Part shown: piece by piece, positions 1 through 9,102 of the stretch
Position numbering within the stretch: the stretch's first letter is position 1
Layout of the letters: every line of letters begins with the position of its first letter
From: Monoraphidium neglectum
Taxonomy: Eukaryota > Chlorophyta > Chlorophyceae > Sphaeropleales > Selenastraceae
Assembly: GCF_000611645.1 (NCBI RefSeq)
Contig: NW_014012472.1
Coordinates: 1-16,330, forward strand
Length of the DNA: 16,330 nucleotides
Direction of reading: 5' to 3'
Notes under the pieces: model-generated
Seen by the model: the letters and a program-made list of their open reading frames with translations, nothing else
The model's database searches: none
Told to the model about the DNA's origin: nothing
Translations under genes and position numbers: made by a program

Positions 1-636
1 CGGCCGGGCATACGGTTCCCCCCGCGGGTGACGCCCGACGGGCAGCGCATCAGCGCCCTCCCGGCGGCCGACGCAGCGGCGTGGGTGCGGCGGCTTGGCG
101 GCGATGCGGGCGCGCCAGCCGCGCCGGCGGCGGAGGCCGCGGAATCGGCGCCGGCGGCGCCGGCGCACCCGGCGGCAGGACACCACATGCCGCCGGCGCC
201 GGTGTCGGCGGCGATGGCGGCGGTGGGGCTTACTGCGAAAGCCAAGGTGAGCCGTGGCAGCCCCCAGACCCAGGCCCTCCACCTCTGGGCGCGCGACCGA
301 GGGCCTGAATCGCTGGCAGAATGCATCAGGGCAGCTCGGTCCCGCCAGCCAAGCGCCCAGCTGGAGGGGCAGGCTCAGCCCGCCGGATGGTGTCACTCCC
401 GCCCCTCGGCCCCGCGCCTCCTCAACTTCCGAAAAACCATCCCCGGGCCCCGCCCGCTGGCACTGGGCGCGCGGCCCTCGCCTCCTCGCCTGCCGGTTGA
501 CCTGATATCTCTCCCCATCTCCCCCACCCAGCGAGCTCCCGAGAGCCCCCCACCGCCCCTCCCTGCGCCTGGTTGGATGTCGAGCGGCGCCTCCCCCCTT
601 AACCCCCTCACCCCACATACTCACACAATCATACGT

Positions 637-672
<36 letters not shown>

Positions 673-847
673 GCACACATTTGCACACGTATGCGCACGT
701 GCGCGCACACACACACACACACACATACACACACACACACGTGCGCGCGTGCAGGTGGTCACCACGCGGATCAAGGAGCAGCCGGCGCGCATCAAGATGA
801 GCGAGAAGGAGCTGGAGGCCATCATGCTGGGCGGCGCCATAGACTGA
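1..847 (+). CDS. 3' end of an unrecognised protein-coding gene (last two exons)
   Basis: Two exons are visible. The first enters from the left edge and ends at 246; the last is 755-847 with stop TGA at 845-847. The intron 247-754 starts GTGAGC and ends GTGCAG, and both junctions are phase 0. The visible product is about 112 residues. It starts RPGIRFPPRVTPDGQR, passes through a low-complexity Ala/Pro-rich linker (about residues 35-75), and ends in a charged, probably helical tail containing RIKEQPARIKMSEKELEAIM and LGGAID. I do not recognise the family. The Ala/Pro linker between two conserved-looking segments suggests a flexible tether before a short C-terminal binding helix, which is inference. 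The reading frame stays open through the intron, but translation there is His/Thr repeat from a (CA)n tract, so it is not coding. The gene is convergent with the CBS-DCC gene on the other strand. Confidence 0.7.
638..740. repeat. Compound (CA)n microsatellite at the 3' end of an intron
   Basis: A pure (CA)16 run covers 638-669, followed by interrupted alternating purine-pyrimidine sequence, (CA)10 at 706-725 and (AC)7 at 727-740. Alternating GTGCGCGCGTGCAG then runs into the acceptor at 754. The tract lies wholly in the last intron of the leftmost gene, where a polypyrimidine tract would normally sit. Alternating purine-pyrimidine DNA of this kind can form Z-DNA. Confidence 0.95.
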
Positions 848-905
848 TCGGATCAGATCAGATCATAGAAGATCAGGCGATATCTGATCTTATCCGATCC
901 GATCC
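844..905. repeat. GATC-rich imperfect inverted repeat overlapping a stop codon
   Basis: The left arm, about 846-867, is built of GATCGGATC and GATCAGATC units. The right arm, about 880-905, reads CTGATCTTATCCGATCCGAT and is largely the reverse complement, with a few mismatches or bulges. The left arm begins inside the TGA stop (845-847) of the upstream gene, so the hairpin would form at the very start of its 3' UTR. A role in mRNA stability or 3'-end formation is possible but not shown. Confidence 0.75.
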
Positions 906-3323
906 GGTCGGCGTCTGTGTGGGTCGCTGTGTCGCCCGTTGCAGAATTTGCGCTGCTGAGAGCCAGGGACGCGGCCGCGCACCTGGGTGGCTTGATCTGC
1001 CGCGGCCGCCGGTCGTAGCGGCGACCCCTGCCCTGACGGCCGCCGCTTGGTTGCACCCTCCTTCTGGGCGCGGCGCGGCGCCGCGCGGCTCGGCGGCGCG
1101 CTCGCAGACACTGGGGTGTGCTGAGTTTTTTGGTGCGCGCTGGGACCCTTCATGCTTGAAGCCCAACGCGGCGGCCGCGGCCGCGCGGCCGGGCGGTTGC
1201 TGGTCAGTCTGTGGCGAGTGCCTGAAGGGGAGGCTGCCACTGGCCGCCTCGTTGAATGGGTTTTTGCAGCCACGACCTGTTGACATGAGTTATCAATCAT
1301 TTGGAGTGGTTCGCCGAGGCGTGCAGGCAGCGCAGCTGGGGCCTGGGCTGGACAGCTCTCTCAAAACCCTGGCATGATCAGCGAGGGGCGCCTGTGCTCC
1401 CCAGCACCCTCCTTGCACAAGACAGGCCCCCTCCCCCGCCCCCCCGCGGCGCAGCTGGGCGGGCCCGGCCGCACGAGGCCCTAGCAACTGCCGGGTATCA
1501 TGAGGCGTGGACGCGGGGCGCGGTGAAGGCGGTCATGCGCCACGCGCGGGGGCGCTCCAGCATGCGCACGCCCCTCAAAAGAAGCAGGCGGCAATCCGAA
1601 GCCCCACCAACCCTCCACCCGGCCCCGCGCTGCGCCGCTGGTCCCTGTGACTGCTGCCGTACACCGCCACGCAAAATGACCAGGAAGGGGCGAGCACGTT
1701 ACAGAGATGTGCAGGCGCAAAGCCCCTGCGCGCGCAACTGTCCTGCCCCGTCGAGCAAGCGCGCGCTGTAGACTAAGTAGTGCTGCCGCGGCGGGGGGCG
1801 GGAAGACGAATGCCGCATCCCTGCAACGCGGCGAAGCCGCAGCCGCGAAGTGGTATTGCCCACAAAGCGGGACGTTTGTAGTATGCATCTGTGTGTGTAT
1901 AAAGGTGTGCGAAGGTGAGGGCCGAAAGCCAGTACTGCCTGCGGCGCGCCGCTCCCGTCGGCGCGGGCGTCTGCGGCCGCCCGCCGCGCCCCGCGCGCCC
2001 TGCGCCCCCTGCGTGCGCCTTGAATCGGCGGCGCCAGGGGCGTGCGGGCGGCGGCGGGCGCGGCGCGGCTACCACAGCTTCGGTTGGCGGCGGGTGCGCC
2101 GAAATCCAGCGCAACAGAGGACGCGGCATGGCACATGCGCGCCACCTAAAGCGCGTGAGCCCTGGCCCCTACCATTTTGACAGTCCAGCACGGGGCAGGG
2201 CCAAACGCGGCGCACGTAATGCCCATGTGTGGCCCCGCACAGCACGCCCCCGCCGCGCCGCCGCATGCAGCCCGCGCCGCGCCCCGCGCGCTGCGCCGGC
2301 AATGCGCCTGCGCCCGGGCGCGCGCGGGCGGCTCCGTGGGAAGCGGCTAAGCGCCGATCCATAGCGGCAAGACAAAGAGTGGCTGCTGGGACCGCCACTC
2401 CCCAGAGGGGGGTTTCGGTGTGTGTGCGAAGCGATGCCTACAAGAAATGGCAATTCAAATCGGGGGCCGGGGCGGCGCCGGAGTTGCACGCATGCATCTG
2501 TGCATGCACGTGAGTGGGGCCCCGGGAGGCGCTCCCACGAGAGCAGGGTTTGATGAACGCCCACAGATGGGGCCGCAAACCTCGGGCGTTGAGAAAGCGC
2601 CTTCGGGGGCCCGCAATGAGGCTCCCGAGGGTGCGCCGCAACACAAGTGCAGGAAAACGCAACATCTGTCGCCAGGGTGCTGTTGAGTGACACGCGCACG
2701 GGAAGCCGCACCGGGCTCAACTTAGAGCGTTGCAGCAGCACGCCCGCCGCACGCCCCCCGTGGGCATCAACACAGCCCGTAGCCAGCAGCACCGGCTTCT
2801 GATACATCCGGACCAATCAAACGTGGACATGCGCAGCTGCGCGCGGCGGCGCCTGCTGGCGCGCCCCGCTTCCCCGGCCGGCGCGAGGCGGGACCCGGCC
2901 CGCCGCCCGCCGCAGCAGCAGCGGAAGTCTGACTGCCCCAAAAGACAAAGCGGCCGCCCAGACGCCAGTGCACAACGGTGCTGCGCGCCTGATCGACATC
3001 ATCTGCCCTGAATTGCTGCCGGTCAGAGACAGACCGAAACCCAAGTGGCAGCGCCGGACCCGCACGCACACGGCACCCGGCACGGCGACGGCAACCCAGG
3101 AGCGCAAGGGTACAGCTGCGCGCCACTCGAGCAGGGTTGCTCCGCGCGCCCTGCGCGGCGGGCGTAGCATGCCGCCGCAGCACGCCTGTGCAGCTGCTGC
3201 GCCTGCGAGAATCGAGAATCGAGAGCTCCGCCCACGGCAAGGGCGTAGTGCGCAGCGGCGCAGCTCCCGGGGCCCCTGGGATTTCACTGAGGCCCGCCAT
3301 TCCCAGATCTCAGATCCTCCAGA
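848..3323. other. Intergenic or 3'-UTR region between two convergent genes; no gene supported
   Basis: This stretch separates the stop codons of two convergent genes. It is GC-rich, with short low-complexity patches of GCGGC/CCGCG type, for example around 1170-1195 and 1930-2070. Several open frames of 70-215 codons exist on both strands, but their translations are Arg/Ala/Pro/Gly-rich, overlap each other in several frames, and lack splice-site-bounded conserved segments. I treat them as non-coding. A TATA-like heptamer is listed separately. I see no clear polyadenylation signal for either flanking gene. Confidence 0.55.
1898..1904 (+). promoter_or_regulatory. TATA-box-like TATAAAG
   Basis: TATAAAG lies in an otherwise GC-rich stretch, preceded by GTGTGTG. 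It matches a canonical eukaryotic TATA box, but I find no convincing plus-strand gene downstream. It may be fortuitous, or it may belong to a non-coding transcript. Confidence 0.2.
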
Positions 3324-5643
3324 TCACACGTGCGACACCGTGTCCTCATCCAGATCCGACCACTCGATCTCGCAGCCGCCGTCCACGTCCCCGCACACCT
3401 CCACGCCCGCCTTGGCCATCGTCACGCGCTTGGCAGCCAGCAGGGCGTCCATTGCCCCCCCAATCTTGATCCTGTTGGCAGACAGGAAGTCATAGATAAG
3501 ATCCACAAGCTTGGCCAGGATCGCGGACTCCATGAGCGTGACGACCCAGCCGAGGCCGACGGTGCCGAACAGGCCGCGCAGCGCGTCGGTGCCCTGCAGC
3601 ACGCGGCCGTCGGGGCGGATCGCGTGGATCGTCGTCATCGCGTCCTCAAACTCCTGCGGGGTGACGGCGGCGGCGGTTGGTCGTTTGACAGCGGGTCAGC
3701 AATGGCGGGAACGGGTGTGTGTGACAGGCGGGGTTGAGAGGCCGGTTGCAAGGAGGTGGGAGATGCGGGGAACACAGCTCCAAGCCTCATGCAGGCGGCG
3801 CTTTTGAACTCTGTGTATAGGGCAAAATGCGGGGCACTTGCGGCTGATTGTAGAAAAACCCTTGACAAGCGGCACAGAACAACCATCCTACCATACAGCC
3901 GTTCCAAGCCTGGACGTCGCTCCCCTCTTATCCCCCGCCAAGGAGGGCGCTGCACCCACCACGCCCATGTTGGCCATCGGGTCGTAGTCAATGTCCGCAA
4001 TGTCGACAAAGCGGATGCGCTTCGACTTGTCCTGGCGCTCCAAGACACCCTGCGGCGGTCAGGGGCGCGCACACGCACGCATGCGTGGAAAACTCACAGG
4101 CGGACGCAGGACCGTCGGAAGCGCCTCGGACGATGCAACCTCGCCCACCGCCAAACGCGCGGGCGCGAGCCCGCACCGGGCCCTGGGCCGCGGCCGAGGC
4201 CTCCGCGCATGGCCGCCTCCGCCGCCTTCTCGCTGCTTTCCCTTGGCCTGCCGCACCCGCGGCCCCTCCCTCGCAACCAGCCGCGACCAGCCGCGACCGC
4301 CCCCTGGCAAGCCCCCGCAGCCGCCCATTTCCCCCCACACCTTGAGTGTGAGGCACATGCTGCACTCCCCGTCGTAGAGGTATTTGATGTCCCAGCTCAT
4401 CGTCAGCCCCGCGCCAGTCACCACGGCAGCCTGACGCGACAGGAGGCGAGGATCAGGGTCAGGGTCAAGAGGACCGGCGATCCCCGGCGCGCCCCACGGG
4501 CGCCGCGCGGCCCCCCCTGCGCCAGCGGCCGCTGGGCCGCGCCTCGAGGCCAAAGGACACAACGGGGCTGCCCCGCGCCGTGCCCTGCCAGCGTGGTTTC
4601 ACGTCCAGCTCCCTGCCCCACGCGCGCGCAAGAGCGAGGGGTGTGCCGCTCACCACCTCCTTGTCCTGGTAGGCGCGGTACCGCTCCTGCATCAGCGGCG
4701 CAAAGATATCTGAGCGCGACACGATGCTGCGGGGGAGGGAAAGGGGGAAGGGCGGGAGCGCGGGCCGTGCACGGGTCAGGGAGGCCGCCAGGGGGTCAGC
4801 GTAGGAGCACAAGCCCCGTGGCTCCGCAGCGTGACCATCGGTCGGTATCCGGGCCCTCACGCGCATTCGAGCCAGCTCGCGCCGCGCCCACACAAAAAGG
4901 GACCCTCCAGCGCTCACCCCAGCGGCCGCCCCTCCTCGTCGACCACAGGCAGCCGCCGGATGCGCTCCCGCAGCATCAGCGCGCCCGCCTCCTCGACCGG
5001 CGTGCTCGGCGTGACGGTGATCGCGGGGGCCGTCATGTGGGCCTTGACGCGCTCCTGCAGGGAGCCGCCCTGCTGGCGGACCTTGATGATGTCTTTCCGC
5101 GAGATCACGCCCACGACCTTGCCGCTTGCGCCGACCACGGGCAGGCCGGTGAACTGGGGGCGAGGTGCGGCGTCGCGGGCGGGGGCGTTGAAAGGTGGGG
5201 GCAGGTCGGCGGTCGTATGAGGTGTGAGGCTCGCGGCGCAGGGGCGATGGTGCAATGCTGGCGGCCGCCTGCAAGGGGTTAAGGAGGGAGAAACTGGCGG
5301 GCGCATGCGCGTCGCACGGCCTGTGGGCAAGGGAGCAGGGTTGCATGCGGCCGCATGCATGCGGCCGCATGCACACGCGCGCGTGCACATGCACGCGTGC
5401 CCCCACCTTAGACAGCCGTGGGATGATCGCCTGCAGCGACTCGCCCGGGCGCGCGGCCTGGACGGTCTCCCCATGCGACGCGCTGCCATGCATGATGGCC
5501 TCCACAAAGCCCAGGGGGCAGGTGGTGACCGGCGACAACAGCTCGGAGTAATCCATGCTGCACATAGTGCGGGCGGAGGGCCGGGGCGGCGCGCGCGTGC
5601 GCGATGAGAGGGCGCAACGGCGAGATGCAGGGGGCGCGCGCAT
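3324..5643 (-). CDS. CBS-domain pair fused to a DCC/DUF393 thiol-disulfide oxidoreductase-like domain
   Basis: Six exons on the minus strand: 5643-5407, 5153-4918, 4726-4654, 4430-4341, 4049-3960 and 3653-3324 (stop 3326-3324). The phases fit throughout and give 351 residues. Residues 1-27 are Arg/Ser/Ala/Pro-rich without acids, like an organelle transit peptide. CBS1 spans about 45-112 (FTGLPVVGASGKVVGVISRK) and CBS2 about 118-172 (RRLPVVDEEGRPLGIVSRSD). CBS pairs usually bind adenine nucleotides. Residues 193-290 match the DCC family: YLYDGECSMC with C205 and C208 (CxxC), RIRFVDIADIDYDP, then IHAIRPDGRVLQGTDALRGL. A tail (to 351) has two more Cys in CGDVDGGCEIEW. The start is the first in-frame ATG; an alternative ATG at 5565 would remove the leader. 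Arabidopsis CBSX proteins are known thioredoxin regulators, so a redox role in plastid or mitochondrion is a reasonable inference. Alternatively these are two adjacent genes split at intron 4653-4431. Confidence 0.85.
5343..5399. repeat. 30-bp perfect palindrome plus alternating purine-pyrimidine tract in intron 1 of the CBS-DCC gene
   Basis: GCATGCGGCCGCATGC occurs at 5343-5358 and again at 5357-5372, so 5343-5372 is one self-complementary 30-bp block made of two 14-bp units. It is followed by CACGCGCGCGTGCACATGCA to 5399. The transcript is on the minus strand, so this tract begins a few nucleotides, and the palindrome about 34 nt, downstream of the 5' splice site at 5406/5407. Confidence 0.9.
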
Positions 5644-7471
5644 GGGTTCCGCTGCAGCACAACCGGATAGTTCCAAACTGGCAGGATCGGCCGCGCTGGC
5701 CGCAGAAGCCCGAATAAGGTTTGCCGATCAGAGGCCGTGTTGAGGGCAGCCTGGGCGTTGGCTGCTGGGGCCGCGACCACATGGCGTCGCCGCTTTCACT
5801 TGGTGCGGTGCCGCCCGCCAACGGCGGCTGCGGTAGCACATGACGCGCAAGACAGCAGTGACCTGGCGGGCGCCCACAGAATCCCCATAGCTAGCGCCCA
5901 AGTCCTCACTTTAGGCTGACATTATTGTTGTCGACGTTTCCAAAGGGTGACGAAGCCGCCTCGCGCTCCGGCGCAGCAATGGCAACGCGGCGCGCCAGCG
6001 GTCGCGCCGGCACCTCCGCATGCCGCGCCACCATAGCGGTCGACGGTCGGACGATCGCATTATTGCGGCGAGCCGGAAGGCTGCCGCTGTAGGAACGAAG
6101 CTGGTTGAGCATCATGCTGCCGCGTGCTGGTTGCCAACGCACTGGTAATGCGAGTCACGCCAGCAAGAATGCCCAGACGGATACGTTCTAAGCAGTTCTG
6201 AATGTATTGACGCGTGCAGAAGCCCTGTGGGGAAGTGGTCCCGACCCACGATGAGACAACAGGTCAAGGGGCCGCGGAGGGCTGCAAAAGGATAACGCTT
6301 GACACAAGATAAGAATCTTTGGATCAGACCGATTAGATGCAGCCCTCTTGATGTGGTGCATGCTGGCGCGGTCAACAAATCGAGCTCAGCTGTCCGTCTA
6401 GCTCCAGTTTAGACAGGTGGATGACCGCCTTCCGACGAGGACAAAAGGGAGACGGATAGTAGCCAAGCCGTCTCCCTCAAAAATGCAGGTAGACAAGCCT
6501 CGGCAAAGGCAGTGGTGGCCCCGCCACACATCGCCGTGAGTCGCAGGCTGGAGGCATCGGAGCGTACACCACGCGTCGCGACGTGCGTCCATCAACCGAC
6601 AACCACAACGAAGCAACGAGCTGGAATTCCCTGCAGAATTTTTCAGGGGCGCTTATGAGCATCACCCTTGTATGTGGGTTTGATCGGGCCAACCGCCTCC
6701 AGGGCGTCCACCTTTTAGAATGACAGTCGCAGTTTGGCACACACGAGCGTGCTGCGAAAGTCGGATTGGGCAGGAGGACGGGGGGGTACATGCAGCTGCC
6801 TCCTTGAGAGGCATTAGAACGTGACCATGGCCTACCCCATGCAGCGCAGCGGTGGCGTGCGTGGCATTGCCGAGGGAGGTAATTGGGAGGCTGGTTCAGC
6901 CATGCATGTGGCGGGCCGCCGGCTAGGTACGCATTGCTTCGTGGCCTGTGAAGCCCGCTCATGTAAGTCCATGCGGCCAATCAAGTGCAAGCAGATGCTA
7001 TCCCACGAATCACATGCGCCGTAATGTTCTCCAGGCCGGCAAAGCACTGTATTGGACAAGCCAGCTGCCACTCGAACCACAGCTGCGCTCGCAGCTGCTT
7101 GCTGTGGCAGAGCAACCACCATGATTGGCCATGCTTGCCACCTTCAACTATCAGTGAGCAAGTTGGTCCATATGCAGCTTGTGAGGCTGTGGGGCGGCCC
7201 CTACGCCCACGTGCCCCAGGTGCGCTTTCTGAGCTCCTAGTCATCAGGCGGCAGGTCGGCCCCCTGTTTTCCTTTACACATACCTCCACGGAACGCAGTC
7301 AACACGATACATTGGATAAGTGCATTACATTCTTGCATGCGCGCACCCATACTGAGATCCTGGAGGCTGGGTGCATCAAAATATCGCCCGGGCGACAACC
7401 TGCACGACGACGACACCCTCATCGTCGCTCGTCACCTCGCTTGCAATTCATACACATAAACACACACTGGC
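5644..7471. other. Shared upstream region of two divergent genes; no gene supported
   Basis: This lies between the start codons of the CBS-DCC gene (-) and the NTF2-like gene (+), so it must hold both promoters and 5' UTRs. From about 5900 to 7400 the base composition is visibly less GC-rich than elsewhere. Open frames of up to about 200 codons (for example 6477-6980 on minus, 6985-7593 on plus) give Cys/His/Arg/Trp-rich translations with no recognisable domain and no codon bias like the real exons. I see no clear TATA box. Its length is generous for a bidirectional promoter, so an unrecognised non-coding RNA or decayed element is possible. Confidence 0.5.
6446..6477. repeat. Perfect 10-bp stem-loop
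   Basis: AGGGAGACGG (6446-6455) and CCGTCTCCCT (6468-6477) are exact reverse complements separated by a 12-nt loop. It lies in the lower-GC intergenic stretch. No function can be assigned. Confidence 0.6.
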
Positions 7472-8026
7472 ATGCTCGTCAGCGCGAGGACCAGCACCAT
7501 GCTGGCTCAGGCTCGGCGTGGCACTCGTCCTGGCAGGGCTGCCTGTGCGACGGGCAGGGCACGTTGCTGCCGCGCACGAACTACGCCAATTGAGTCTCTG
7601 AGCGATCGGCGTCAGGGTCCGGAGCACCTGCGGCAGACGCTTGAGGTAGGCGCGGCGCCAGCGACCGTCTACCGTATTGCTGGCAGCGACAGCCTGATGC
7701 ATGCAGCACCCTGCCGCCACCTTGCTGCATTGGCAGCTCAAAGGCACTATGTTCTGAGGGTTGCACCCCCTGGAACATGCGCGGCGGTTCTGTTTCTGGT
7801 GCCGCGCGCACGCCCGGGTGGCGCTCGTGCCTGCAGCCCAGCAGGGAGCCCTTTACAGCCCTCCCGTGTATGGCCCCAAACCCGGTCCACCTTCTAGCCG
7901 CTGGCGCTCCCATTCAACACATTTGCAGGCCTACCAACTCGCCCCACCTCTCTCAAGCATCCATCCCCATGCGTACGCGGCCCCCCTCCCCCTATACTCA
8001 CACTCTCTTGTTCTCGCACTCATGTA

Positions 8027-8071
<45 letters not shown>

Positions 8072-8776
8072 CTTTACTACCTCCATGCCTGGGGGGCAGC
8101 CGCCCCTGAGCTGGTGTCGGCCCTGTGCGACCGCTCGGTGTCGTACTCAGACGTGCGTGGCGGCGCCGCCGACGCGTTCGGCTGGCGCGGCCTCGCTGAC
8201 GTCATCGCCGACTGCTGCGCCGCCCACCCGCTGCTGCGCGTCCGCCTGGTGAGCGTGGGCGCTGGCCCCCGCCGCGCGCGCGCACTTGTGCAGTCGTTGG
8301 GTGCGCGTGGGAGGTTGATGCGCGGGTTCCGGCGCCCCCGGTGCCCGCGTGAGGGCCAGGGCGGCTACAGACAGCGAGCGGCCCCTCAGCGCAGGCCGCC
8401 GCCTCGCCGCTGTCCCCTGCGTGCCGCCGCGCGGCGGGCGCCACGCCTGCAGCTGAGGGCCCTCCGCAGCCCGAGCACGCCGCGCGCACCCTGACGACCC
8501 GGCGGCGACTTACCCCTGCGTTTCCGCCCACCCTCGCAGGACGGTGTCTGGATCGACCCCTCTTGCGCCTTCGCCACCGCCGAGTGGCGCGCCACCGCCG
8601 CGCACCTGCTCCCCGGCCGCCGCGGCGGGCCGCCGCCCTCCGGCCTCGTGTCTGAGGTTGTTGGCCTAGATCAGATCACGTTCGGCCCCGACGGACTCAT
8701 CACATCCATCGTCAGCCTCAGGGACCGCTTCGCCGAGGAAGGGGCGGCGGCGCGGGCGGGCCGCTCGGACGGTTGA
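7472..8776 (+). CDS. NTF2/SnoaL-like small protein with possible organelle-targeting leader
   Basis: Three exons, 7472-7645, 8072-8248 and 8540-8776 (stop TGA 8774-8776), join in phase 0 to give 195 residues. Introns begin GTAGGC and GTGAGC and end CACAG and CGCAG. Residues 1-45 are rich in Arg, Ala, Ser, Thr and Cys with almost no acids, as in a transit peptide. From about residue 53 the pattern fits the NTF2-like cone fold: a first helix (HLRQTLELYYLHAWGAAAPE), the short strand LVSALCDRSVSYSDV, the segment GWRGLADVIADCCAAHPLLR, then strands FATAEWRATAAH, SEVVGLDQITFGPDGLITSI and VSLRDRF. The fold assignment rests on this pattern, not on a search. The family contains enzymes, binding proteins and scaffolds, so no substrate is named. 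The (CA)20 tract directly abuts the first intron's acceptor. Confidence 0.8.
8031..8070. repeat. (CA)20 microsatellite forming the end of intron 1 of the NTF2-like gene
   Basis: Forty bases of pure CA are followed directly by G at 8071, so the acceptor CAG is the last repeat unit plus that G. A pyrimidine-rich stretch (about 7979-8017) lies upstream of the repeat and may be the real polypyrimidine tract. Confidence 0.97.
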
Positions 8777-9102
8777 TGCCTGGTGCAGCCGCTGTTGCTG
8801 CCGCCGCCGCCGCTGCAACAGCAGCAGCAGCAGCAGCAGCACGCCGCAACTCATGCAGCGCCCGCCACCGGGCGCCGTGCCCGGCTGCACCGCGCCAGCG
8901 ATGGCGAGCACAAGTGGGCGACGAGTTCACTGTGTTTTGCAGCTTGAGCCCCACCATCCCCCTCTCCAAACGACAACCCTTTATCCTGGTCGGTTTGGCT
9001 GCCCCGGGGCGACCCTCGGCCGTCGTTGGCTACACCCTCCTCTCGGCCCGTGCCCAGCGCCCGCGCCCTCGCCCCCACTCCAATTCTGTTCCAGTGTATT
9101 GA
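8776..9102 (+). CDS. Possible small downstream ORF overlapping the NTF2-like stop codon (TGATG)
   Basis: An ATG at 8776-8778 shares its A with the TGA stop of the NTF2-like gene and opens a 108-codon frame ending TGA at 9100-9102. Residues 2-25 are nearly all alanine, encoded by GCN/CAG repeats. Later comes a less biased stretch, QVGDEFTVFCSLSPTIPL then ILVGLAAPGRPSAVVGYTLL. I recognise no family. It may simply be an open frame in the 3' UTR. Polycistronic mRNAs with closely spaced ORFs have been reported from green algae, which is why I list it at low confidence. Confidence 0.2.
   Translation: MPGAAAVAAAAAAATAAAAAAARRNSCSARHRAPCPAAPRQRWRAQVGDEFTVFCSLSPTIPLSKRQPFILVGLAAPGRPSAVVGYTLLSARAQRPRPRPHSNSVPVY
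8791..8840. repeat. GCC/CAG trinucleotide repeats with hairpin potential in the NTF2-like 3' UTR
   Basis: GCTGTTGC (8791-8798) and GCAACAGC (8815-8822) are perfect 8-bp inverted arms around a CCG-repeat loop. They are followed by a (CAG)n run to about 8840. The position is just after the stop codon of the NTF2-like gene. Confidence 0.8.

Noticed and set aside
838..910. GATC repeats as a bacterial methylation or mismatch-repair signal, or as a CRISPR-like array
   Set aside because: The locus is plainly eukaryotic, and the units are short and arranged as an inverted repeat without spacers.
28..1377. Continuous 449-codon frame across the leftmost gene
   Set aside because: It reads through intron 247-754, giving His/Thr repeats from the CA tract. 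The spliced last exon ends at TGA 845-847 in another frame and has a much more protein-like sequence.
2169..2816. 215-codon minus-strand frame between the convergent genes
   Set aside because: Arg/Pro/Ser-rich low-complexity translation without splice-bounded conservation or a recognisable motif.
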